Assembly: GCA_025890175.1 (NCBI GenBank)
Contig: JANPYM010000001.1
Coordinates: forward strand, 5,078,294 to 5,142,293
Origin: Ciborinia camelliae
Taxonomy: Eukaryota > Ascomycota > Leotiomycetes > Helotiales > Sclerotiniaceae
Direction of reading: 5' to 3'
Length of the DNA: 64,000 nt
Position 1 is the stretch's first letter. Each line of letters opens with the position of its first letter. The notes beneath the pieces are model-generated. The model was not told the DNA's origin. It did no database searches and saw only the letters and a program-made list of their open reading frames with translations. Below are positions 11,507 to 19,551 of the stretch, piece by piece. A program made the translations under genes and the position numbers.

Positions 11507-11877
11507 ATGGTCAAATTCTCTGCCGTCGCTTTGTTTCTCATTGGCGCCATCAGTGTGCAAGCTTGCACTTATTGCCAATGCCTCTTCCAAGATAGGTCTC
11601 ATTGTTGTGTATATCAAGTAAAGAATTCCAGCGTTTTATTAACGCTTCCAGTTTCGATGCAGAGCTAATTTTATATTAACAATAGATCGAGGATGCTGGC
11701 AACATCGATTGCAATAAGGTTTGCGGCCAAGCTCGTCGTGCTGATAGCTTTGTTACGGATGCCGAAGGGGACAACCATAGAATCAAAATCGGTACTCCTT
11801 GCAATGCTCAAGGAATATACAAATGTGCTACTTGGTGGCAAAGTGGAAATCGCACTCCATGTTACAAAAACAAGTAG
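11507..11877 (+). CDS. Small cysteine-rich secreted protein, candidate effector (100 aa, one intron)
   Basis: Two exons, 11507-11617 and 11686-11877, encode 100 residues when the phase-0 intron at 11618-11685 is removed. The ATG lies in GTCAAAATGG, an excellent fungal start context. Residues 1-19 form a signal peptide (MVKFSAVALFLIGAISVQA) with a clear AxA-type cleavage site before C20. The 81-residue mature chain has ten cysteines at 20, 23, 25, 33, 34, 46, 50, 76, 84 and 96, enough for five disulfides, in the pattern C-x2-C-x-C-x7-CC. There are no membrane segments and the last residues are YKNK. From memory, similar motifs occur in small secreted proteins of plant-associated ascomycetes; I could not search. 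Role as effector, antimicrobial or other is inference. It is not RIPed and is the only good gene in the window. Confidence is high for the gene, low for function. Confidence 0.9.
11618..11685 (+). other. Spliceosomal intron of the secreted-protein gene (68 nt)
   Basis: The donor is GTAAAG directly after codon 37 (CAA), the acceptor is AATAG, and GCTAAT near 11664-11669 is a plausible branch site. Reading through instead would stop within 20 codons. Splicing joins two cysteine-rich frames in phase 0, which strongly supports it. Confidence 0.85.
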
Positions 11878-11890
11878 ACTCTAGAGTCTA
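11875..11890. repeat. 16-bp perfect palindrome overlapping the stop codon
   Basis: TAGACTCTAGAGTCTA is a perfect inverted repeat whose first three bases are the stop codon. It could form a small stem at the start of the 3' UTR. No function is known to me. Confidence 0.6.
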
Positions 11891-12181
11891 GACTGAGAGG
11901 TACGGAGTGCTCAAGCTATGCAGGTGGATGAATGTGGATGTGGGATGTGGATTATGTAAGCCGCGTCCATATGTTAACGCAGATTATATAAGCCGGGTGA
12001 TGTTTCTTCGAAGTTTTGTATTAATAGTCGGCGTGGGCTCCTACCTACGTCCCTACGGTAGTCGGTGTATTTAATTAAGGATTTTTATTTAATTAGAGAT
12101 TCCGGATAAAAGTTGATACTTTCCGAACTTATTGAATAAATCAAATATTCTAAAAAAACTTATTTATAACTTATAAGCTTT
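11891..12181. other. 3' flank of the gene, with possible polyadenylation signal
   Basis: Balanced-GC, non-RIPed DNA without an open frame of interest. It has GTGGATG-type short repeats near 11920-11955 and a direct repeat of GATTAT(G/A)TAAGCCG near 11951 and 11982. AATAAA at 12135-12140 is a possible but distant poly(A) signal, about 260 bp past the stop. Confidence 0.35.
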
Positions 12182-12286
12182 GCCTCCGGCCCCTCGGTGC
12201 CGGGAAAAACGATTCGCCTCACTGCGCTCATCGAATCATTTTTCAGGGCATCTTAGGATCTACAGCGCAGCTCGTCTGCCGGAGGC
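12182..12286. mobile_element. GC-rich foldback element (105 bp)
   Basis: The ends are perfect 9-bp inverted repeats, GCCTCCGGC and GCCGGAGGC. Inside is a second inverted pair, AAAAACGATTCG and CGAATCATTTTT. It resembles foldback F in size and architecture but differs in sequence, except that its right part (GCAGCTCGT then CTGCCGGAGGC) also appears at the right end of the F copy at 12974-13080. Confidence 0.55.
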
Positions 12287-12354
12287 TATCAAATATCTAA
12301 TCTGGTAATATTGAAGCTATTCGCAAAATCCCTTTTTTTTGAAATAAAATAATT
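12267..12354 (+). repeat. 88-bp segment repeated at 13072-13158
   Basis: Both copies run GCAGCTCGTCTGCCGGAGGC through CTAATCTGGTAATATTG to a T run and GAAATAAAATAATTAA, and each leads straight into a 12-bp minisatellite. They differ at only a few positions. Confidence 0.8.
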
Positions 12355-12740
12355 AAGAAAATAATTAAGAAAATAATTAAGAAAATAATTAAGAAAATAA
12401 TTAAGAAAATAATTAAGAAAATAATTAAGAAAATAATTAAGAAAATAATTAAGAAAATAATTAAGAAAATAATTAAGAAAATAATTAAGAAAATAATTAA
12501 GAAAATAATTAAGAAAATAATTAAGAAAATAATTAAGAAAATAATTAAGAAAATAATTAAGAAAATAATTAAGAAAATAATTAAGAAAATAATTAAGAAA
12601 ATAATTAAGAAAATAATTAAGAAAATAATTAAGAAAATAATTAAGAAAATAATTAAGAAAATAATTAAGAAAATAATTAAGAAAATAATTAAGAAAATAA
12701 TTAAGAAAATAATTAAGAAAATAATTAAGAAAATAATTAA
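12349..12740. repeat. 12-bp minisatellite (ATAATTAAGAAA), about 32 perfect copies
   Basis: Tandem copies with no visible variation over almost 400 bp, followed by ATTAATAAAATAATT variants. Perfect homogeneity implies recent expansion. It is followed by AT-rich DNA to 12973 with a T run near 12921-12943. Confidence 0.95.
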
Positions 12741-12973
12741 TAAAATAATTTTTAATAATAAATTTCCTTATAATTATAAAAATAATAAGAAATAATTAAT
12801 TATTTTAAAAATATAATATAATTTTTAATTTTATTATATTTCAAATATTAATTGTTTTAATTTTTATTTATAATTTAATTAATTATTAATTATTATTTTT
12901 AAAATTTATATAATTTATCTATTTTTTTTTTTTTTTTTTTTTTTATTAATTATTATTTTTAAATTTTATATAA

Positions 12974-13080
12974 ACGAGCTTTGAGTACGGCCGCTCGGGC
13001 CGACCAATAATAAGAGCCCTCGCCATAGGCTCGGTCTTTATTATTGGCTACGGCCCTTCACGACCTCCCTCGCAGCTCGT
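12974..13080 (+). mobile_element. Foldback element F (107 bp), unmutated copy
   Basis: Begins ACGAGCTTTGAGTACGG and ends CGCAGCTCGT, with an internal hairpin based on CCAATAATAA...TTATTATTGG. The right end abuts CTGCCGGAGGC, so F shares or replaced part of the other foldback at this site. The core arms here have small differences (AAGAGCC versus AATAGCC in other copies). Confidence 0.75.
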
Positions 13081-13158
13081 CTGCCGGAGGCTATCAGATA
13101 CCTAATCTGGTAATATTGAAGCTATTCGCAAAATTCCATTTTTTTTTTGAAATAAAAT
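13072..13158 (+). repeat. Second copy of the 88-bp segment
   Basis: See 12267-12354: same order of landmarks, again ending in GAAATAAAATAATTAA and a 12-bp array. Confidence 0.8.
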
Positions 13159-13262
13159 AATTAATAAAATAATTAATAAAATAATTAATAAAACAATTAA
13201 TAAAACAATTAATAAAACAATTAATAAAACAATTAATAAAATAATTAATAAAATAATTATTA
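13151..13262. repeat. 12-bp minisatellite (AATTAATAAAAT/AATTAATAAAAC), about 9 copies
   Basis: Shorter sister of the array at 12349-12740, with units varying at one base (ATAATT versus ACAATT). It arose from the same seed after the same flank. Confidence 0.9.
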
Positions 13263-13856
13263 ATAATAAATTTCTTTATAGTTTATCTATTTCTTTTTAA
13301 TTTTTTTAATTTTTTTTCTTTTCTTTTTCTTTTTCTTTTTCTATTTCTATTTTCATTTTTTTCAATCTTTTTATTATTAATTATTATTTTTACTTTTTAT
13401 TTTTTATTTTTTACTTTTTTTATATTTCATTTTTTATTTTTCATTTTTTACTTTTTTTATTTTTTATTTTTTAATTCTTTTTTTATTCTTTTTTTTATTC
13501 TTTTTTTTATTCTTCTTTTTATTCTTCTTTTTATTCATTTTTTTATTCATTTTTTTATTCATTTTTTTATTTATTTTTTTATTTATTTTTTTATTCATTT
13601 TTTTATTATTTATAAAAATTATATGTTTTATATATATTTTTCTTTAATTTTTTATAAAAAGTTTTATTTATTTTTTTTCAATTCTTTTAATTATTAATTA
13701 ATATTTTCAAAATTTATATATTTATATTTATATTTATATTTAATTTTCTTTCTTTTTAATTTTTTTATCAATTCATTTAATTATCTTTTAATTTTATTTT
13801 TTATTTCTTTTAAATTTTGCTTTTATTCCTTTTTTAATTTTCTTTATTAATTTGTA

Positions 13857-14046
13857 TTATTAATTCTTTTTATTAATTCTTTTTATTAATTCTTTTTATT
13901 AATTCTTTTTATTAATTCTTTTTATTAATTCTTTTTATTAATTCTTTTTATTAATTCTTTTTATTAATTCTTTTTATTAATTCTTTTTATTAATTCTTTT
14001 TATTAATTCTTTTTATTAATTCTTTTTATTAATTCTTTTTATTAAT
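13857..14046. repeat. 13-bp minisatellite (TATTAATTCTTTT), about 14-15 copies
   Basis: Perfect tandem units across the interval, then degenerate TTTATCAATTTC units to about 14085. Confidence 0.9.
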
Positions 14047-14285
14047 TTCTTTTATCAATTTCTTTTATCAATTCTTTTCTTAATTCTTTTATTTTATTTT
14101 TTTAATAAAATTTATTATTATCTTTTTTATTAATTATTATTTTTTTTTCTTTTAATTTTTAATCTTTTTTTTTATAAACATATTTCCTTTTTAATTTATT
14201 ATTTATTTTATATTTCTTTTTATAACTTTTTTAATTCTTTTTCTTTAAATTTTTATTTTTTTTGATTATTTATTATTTTATTTTT

Positions 14286-14595
14286 AATTCTTTTAATTCT
14301 TTTAATTCTTTTAATTCTTTTAATTCTTTTAATTCTTTTAATTCTTTTAATTCTTTTAATTCTTTTAATTCTTTTAATTCTTTTTAATTCTTTTAATTCT
14401 TTTAATTCTTTTAATTCTTTTAATTCTTTTAATTCTTTTAATTCTTTTAATTCTTTTAATTCTTTTAATTCTTTTAATTCTTTTAATTCTTTTAATTCTT
14501 TTAATTCTTTTAATTCTTTTAATTCTTTTAATTCTTTCATTCTTTTTCATTCTTTTAATTCTTTTTAATTCTTTTAATTCTTTTAATTCTTTCAT
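14286..14595. repeat. 9-bp minisatellite (AATTCTTTT), about 30 copies
   Basis: Nearly perfect, with occasional extra T (near 14384 and 14565) and ATTCTTTCATTC variants at the right. Further degenerate TTTTTCTTTTTCATTC units run to about 14700. Long lysine/glutamate/leucine frames on the minus strand are translations of this array. Confidence 0.93.
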
Positions 14596-14852
14596 TCTTT
14601 TTCATTCTTTTTTTCTTTTTCATTCTTTTTTTCTTTTTCATTCTTTTTTTCTTTTTAATTCTTTTTTTCTTTTTAATTCTTTCTTCTTTTTAATTCTTAA
14701 TTATTAATTCTTTTTATATTTTATTATTTATTTCCTTAATTAATCTTTTTAATTATTTCTTATTTTTTCTTTTTTAATTTTATTATTTTTAATTGTTTTT
14801 TTTTTCATCTTTTTCAATATAATTTATTTATACAAAAAAATTTCAAATTATT

Positions 14853-15623
14853 TTTAATATTCAATTATTTCAATTATTTCAATTATTTCAATTATTTCAA
14901 TTATTTCAATTATTTCAATTATTTCAATTATTTCAATTATTTCAATTATTTCAATTATTTCAATTATTTCAATTATTTCATTTATTTCATTTATTTCAAT
15001 TATTTCATTTATTTCATTTATTTCATTTATTTCATTTATTTCATTTATTTCAATTATTTCAATTATTTCATTTATTTCAATTATTTCATTTATTTCATTT
15101 ATTTCATTTATTTCATTTATTTCATTTATTTCATTTATTTCATTTATTTCATTTATTTCATTTATTTCAATTATTTCAATTATTTCAATTATTTCAATTA
15201 TTTCAATTATTTCAATTATTTCAATTATTTCAATTATTTCAATTATTTCAATTATTTCAATTATTTCATTTATTTCATTTATTTCAATTATTTCATTTAT
15301 TTCATTTATTTCATTTATTTCATTTATTTCATTTATTTCAATTATTTCAATTATTTCATTTATTTCAATTATTTCATTTATTTCATTTATTTCATTTATT
15401 TCATTTATTTCATTTATTTCATTTATTTCATTTATTTCATTTATTTCATTTATTTCATTTATTTCATTTATTTCATTTATTTCATTTATTTCATTTATTT
15501 CATTTATTTCATTTATTTCATTTATTTCATTTATTTCATTTATTTCATTTATTTCATTTATTTCATTTATTTCATTTATTTCATTTATTTCATTTATTTC
15601 ATTTATTTCATTTATTTCATTTC
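14853..15623. repeat. 9-bp minisatellite with two unit types, about 85 copies
   Basis: Two variants occur, CAATTATTT (A) and CATTTATTT (T). The left end is all A and the right end (from about 15420) all T. The middle contains the same mixed order twice, near 14979 and again 288 bp later near 15267, indicating a duplicated 32-unit block. The long minus-strand open frame of Asn/Ile-Glu-Ile units is a product of this array. Confidence 0.95.
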
Positions 15624-15677
15624 GTATAAATCTTACGTACTTTTGAACCATCCAATCAGCATCCGTTTCGCATAATT
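15620..15677 (+). repeat. Partial copy of dispersed repeat V
   Basis: Carries CTTACGTACTTTTGAACC and CCAATCAGCATC followed by GTTTCGCATAATT, as in the fuller copy at 15881. Its left end is RIPed (TTCGTATAAAT against TTCCCGCACAGAC). Confidence 0.75.
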
Positions 15678-15880
15678 CTCCCCTTCAAAAAAAAAAAAAA
15701 AAAGCTAATTAAAATCAAAAAAACTTCAATAATAAATTTTTAAACAATTATAAATCGTATAAATATAAAAATTATATCATTCAAAAGCTTTCAATTGAAT
15801 TAATAAGCTTATCAATTTTAATTATAGTTTATATATTGTTTTGTAGATATTATATGCCTTTTAAGATTTCTTTTAATTAA

Positions 15881-15976
15881 TGTTCCCGCACAGACCTTAC
15901 GTACTTTTGAACCACCCAATCAGCATCGAGTTCGCATAATTAATGAGGTGTTTTAAAATATGTATGTTAGAGATAA
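15881..15976 (+). repeat. Dispersed repeat V, full copy (about 96 bp)
   Basis: Runs from TGTTCCCGCACAGACC through CCAATCAGCATCG to TATGTATGTTAGAGATAAT. Other copies are at 44926-45024 (+), 46233-46338 (-) and 61122-61226 (-). Inverted pairing at 44926/46338 suggests it is a terminal inverted repeat. Confidence 0.8.
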
Positions 15977-15998
15977 TATTCTTTTATATTTTTAATTT

Positions 15999-16036
<38 letters not shown>

Positions 16037-16152
16037 TTTTTTTTTATCTTTTTTTTTTAAAAAATTTCTTTTTATTAAAAGAATAACTTTATTATAGAAT
16101 TTGACAAAAAATATAATAATAGAAAAGTTATAGATTAAAGTTATATACAGTC
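15977..16152. other. AT-rich spacer with a T run
   Basis: A T run of about 30 near 16003-16033. No gene or recognised element. Confidence 0.6.
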
Positions 16153-16425
16153 TGTGACGAAGTTACAGGGGTACGGGTCACGTGACTAGCACGTGACCTG
16201 CGATCACGTGCCTAGTGGTGAATGCTCTTCATTTCTATAATATTAAGTTCTAAATATAGTACTTACTTAATATTATACGTTAGACATTAATATTAATTTA
16301 ATACAACTACCTAGATTTATATAAAATTTAATTATTCTATCTTTTTTTTAATATTAAAATCTAGATTTTTATTAATATAAATCTTAATTTTATATTTATT
16401 AAATTCCTAAATTATCCTTATAATA
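16153..16425 (+). mobile_element. Solo LTR, family T, half RIPed, TSD CAGTC/CAATT
   Basis: Starts TGTGACGAAG and ends ATAATA (RIPed CGTGATA). The flanks CAGTC (16148-16152) and CAATT (16426-16430) are the same site after RIP. Its first 85 or so bases are nearly identical to the unmutated copies, while from about 16240 onward almost every RIP-sensitive site is changed. Confidence 0.85.
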
Positions 16426-16988
16426 CAATTTAGATTCTTAATTATATTTTTTAAAAATTTAAAAAAGAAAAAAAGAATTGATTTTTTATTCAAAATCATT
16501 AAAATTTTGTTTTGAAAACTTTTATATTAATATATAATATTACTAATAACCTTTAATCAATTATAAATCTATTTCAATCCTTTTATTTTATATAACAAAA
16601 TTAAATATTATACTTTATTTTTCTATTTTTTTAAATCAATTATTCTTATATTTTTATTTTATTTTTTTTTTCATTTTTTTTTTTATTAATTTATTTATTA
16701 TAATTAATAATATTAACAATAACAATTTTAAATATTATCATTTTATTATTTTTGAAATAAATATTTTTAATTAATTTAATAATATTTTATTTATCATTAT
16801 TTAAATTCTTTTTAATAAAATATAATTTTAATTTATTATAATCTTTAAATTTATAAAAATATTAAATTAAATAATTTGATTTTCATAAAAACATTATATT
16901 TTTATTTAAAATATTAAATATAAAATTGATTTTTAAAAAATAAATTTATTTAGATTTTATTATAAAATTTAATAAATATTAATAATAT
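16426..16988. other. AT-rich DNA, no recognised feature
   Basis: RIPed-looking sequence between a solo LTR and the large nested C element. No frame, tandem repeat or terminal structure is evident. Confidence 0.6.
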
Positions 16989-17063
16989 TCTTGAAGATTA
17001 TATAACTACTATACCATATTCATTATAATAGTATGAATGACCGAGGTCACCAAGGTCTATCCC

Positions 17064-17185
17064 TGTTACGTGGCTGGGTAGCACTAGTCTATATATAGTA
17101 TGTTAACTTCTAGATACTAATCTAGAATTGTACCTTTTTAGGTCAGTTGGCGTAGTGGTAAAGCTATCGACTTCATATCGTCACA
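17064..17185 (+). mobile_element. 122-bp mini-LTR with tRNA-like segment, TSD ATCCC
   Basis: An insertion inside the outer C 5' LTR, starting TGTTACG, ending CGTCACA, and flanked by ATCCC at 17059-17063 and 17186-17190. Removing it restores the LTR. It contains CTATATATAG (TATA-like) and, near 17141-17165, GGTCAGTTGGCGTAGTGG, which fits the Pol III A box and a tRNA D-arm. CGACTTCATATCG beyond could mimic a short anticodon stem-loop. No B box or acceptor stem follows, so it is not a tRNA gene. It may be a solo LTR of a very small retrotransposon or a SINE-like hybrid. Confidence 0.75.
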
Positions 17186-17996
17186 ATCCCATCTCCTAAT
17201 GTAACTTAATTTCCTTTATTGTATAATACTTTTTATTTATTTATATATAGTTTTAATTTATACAAATAATATATATATTATATATTTAATAAATTATAAA
17301 GTCTATATAATCGTATTTTATTAATAATTATATTTGAAAATAATAATTAAGACAAATTTAAAAATTCGATTTTTTTAATATTAACTTTTGTTAAAATTAT
17401 TAATATTATAAAAAATATTAAAAAAAAACCAAATATTTTGAATAATAATAATTTATTTAATAATTACAAAAAACATTATGGTTATATTTTATCAATTTTA
17501 AATTTTAATATTAATAATATGTATTATTTAATTTTAATATTTTTCGTTTGAAATGTTAATATTGTTGGTATATAAAAAGTATTAAAAAAACAATAATTTA
17601 ATATATTTATAATTTATTACAAAAATCAAAAAGCAATTTTATTATATCGAATTTGATTTCAAAATTTAATTATTTTGTTAATTCCTTAAACAATTTTTTT
17701 ATTTTTAATAATAAATTTTTTTTAATATTCGAATTATTAATAATAAATTTTTTTTAATAATTTTTAATTAAAATTTTTAAATTATTTAAAAAGTAATAAA
17801 TCAAAATATTTATATTTGATTTTAATTTAATTTTTTTTTTCAAAATATTATGATTATTTTTGTAATAATAAAAAGATTAGTTATAATAGTAATAATAAAT
17901 ATTATTAATAATCAAAAATTATAATATAAATAAAACCAAAAAAAACGATATAATGGATTTTGGGATTACAATAATTATAATAATTTTGAATAAGAC

Positions 17997-18179
17997 TGTT
18001 GAAGATCATATCACTATACCACATTCACTATAGTAGTATGAATGACCGAGGTCACCGAAATCTACCCCACTACCAAAAGTAGCTTAGCTTCCTCTATTAT
18101 ACAGTACCCTTTACCTACTTTACAGTTCCTGTACATAGCTTTAGTCTATTCATACAATACATATACTATATGTTCAATA
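17997..18179 (+). mobile_element. Solo LTR, family C (183 bp), TSD AAGAC
   Basis: Starts TGTTGAAGATCATATC and ends TATGTTCAATA, with AAGAC at 17992-17996 and 18180-18184. The uninterrupted site is seen near 30040 in the complete copy. Essentially unmutated. A short frame near 18042 runs across its right boundary and is not a gene. Confidence 0.92.
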
Positions 18180-18519
18180 AAGACAATTATAGCGAAAACA
18201 AAAGCGGTAACGGTTTTGAAAATAATATTAATAAAGTTATTAAGAATTAATATCGTTTTTATTTAAAAATAAAATATTATTAAAAAAATTATTATATTTT
18301 AACAAAAGCTTAAAAAGATATTAAAAATAATAAAAAAGAATTTGTTAAAAAAAAGAATAAAAATAAAAACAAGAATATTAAAATTAATTTTATTAACAAT
18401 TAATATAATAATATTATTTATTTTAGTTTAATTATACTATATATAATTAATTTAATTAAATAAATATTTAATTTTAATATTTTTTAATATTTTATTAAAG
18501 AATTTAGCAATTTGGAGTA

Positions 18520-19009
18520 CAGTGACCCACAATGGAAAAGAGCCTGAACACAAAAACACACCAAAAATCGTCATTTTTCAACCTTTTCACTTTCAAATAT
18601 TTATATAAGGCTTTGATAAATCAATTTAAAATTTCGAATATATATTCATTTTTATATTAAATTAAATAAAAATTAAAAAATTTATTTTTAAAAATTTAAT
18701 TGATCTTGAAAATTAAAATTAAAATCGAAAATTTTCAAAAATTCTAAAAATGTTAAAAATCGCTAACAAAAACACTAAAAATTTGAACTTTTAAAATTAA
18801 TCAATTTCAATCAATTGGTTTAAGCTAAAAAAAATTATTAAAAATATTTTGTTAATTTTTAATTGATTATAATATAAATAATTATAAATATATAAAATTT
18901 GAAATAAATCGATAGAATAATCAAAGAATTATATTTAATTGAAAAGGTTGAAAAATCGCTTTTTTTGGTGTGTTTGCACGTTTCGGCCTTTTTCCATTGT
19001 CTAGTACTG
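18520..19009 (+). mobile_element. 490-bp Tc1/mariner-like MITE, TA target duplication
   Basis: Imperfect terminal inverted repeats of roughly 95 bp start CAGTGACCCACAATGG and, on the other strand, CAGTACTAGACAATGG; both continue through ACACACCAAAAA and TTTTTCAACCTTTTCA. TA flanks both ends (18518-18519, 19010-19011), and the empty site is seen near 30372 (GAAGTATATTT). The interior is AT-rich with no transposase. CAGT termini and a TA target are typical of Tc1/mariner non-autonomous elements. Confidence 0.88.
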
Positions 19010-19551
19010 TATATTTAATATTAATTAATTTTTGAAAATATAAAGATTATTAATAATTTTTTTATTAAAAATATTGTTTTTAAAAAAAGTAAAATTAAAA
19101 TGATAATGTTATTTGATATATAATTTATATTTGAATTTAGCTTTATTCAATTTATTTTTATAAATTTATTTATAAATTTTAATTACAAAATTATATTTAA
19201 AAACGATTTTATATTATATTGAAAATTCGATTAATTATATTTTATTATTAAAAGATTAAAAGGCTTATATATTTTTTAATAATTTGTTTTAATTATATAT
19301 AATAAAGATATAGATTTAAATAAAATATTTATAAAATTTGTTTATAAATATTTTAAGTATTTGAATTATAATTAATTAAATTGATTTAAAAAATATATAA
19401 TTGATTTTAAATTTAATAAAAAAATTAAGATTAAAAAACAGAAAATCTATAAACTTTATTTTATAAAATAAATAAAAAAATATTTTAATAAATATATTAT
19501 TATTTATATATTTATTAAGTTTTATTAAATTTATTATAATTTCTTTGAAAT

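Larger units (their letters stand above)
13282..15622. other. 2.3-kb pyrimidine-rich tract almost without G on the + strand
   Basis: By eye only about six G occur in over 2,300 bases, while C is retained throughout. It includes TTTTTATTC-type degenerate repeats at 13280-13620 and the three arrays listed separately. The long stretch 14794-15622 appears to have no G at all. The complementary strand is therefore purine-rich with no C. No gene is present. Confidence 0.85.

Noticed and set aside
11400..11884. Two single-exon frames overlapping the secreted-protein gene
   Set aside because: They lie in other reading frames. The spliced frame has the start context, signal peptide and cysteine pattern.
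12349..12740. CRISPR-like regular repeat array
   Set aside because: Twelve-bp units with no spacers in a eukaryotic setting; a simple minisatellite.
14253..14595. Lysine/glutamate/leucine and lysine/arginine/isoleucine repeat frames
   Set aside because: Translations of the AATTCTTTT array in different frames.
14854..15651. 265-codon Asn/Ile-Glu-Ile open frame on the minus strand
   Set aside because: Product of a 9-bp array that cannot contain stops in this frame. It runs into repeat V and has no gene-like flank.
17141..17185. tRNA gene
   Set aside because: Only an A box and D-arm-like part is present. There is no B box, T arm or acceptor stem, and the element ends at a TSD immediately after.
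18042..18266. 74-codon frame on the + strand
   Set aside because: It begins inside a solo LTR and continues past its TSD into RIPed internal sequence, so it is a chance frame across an insertion junction.
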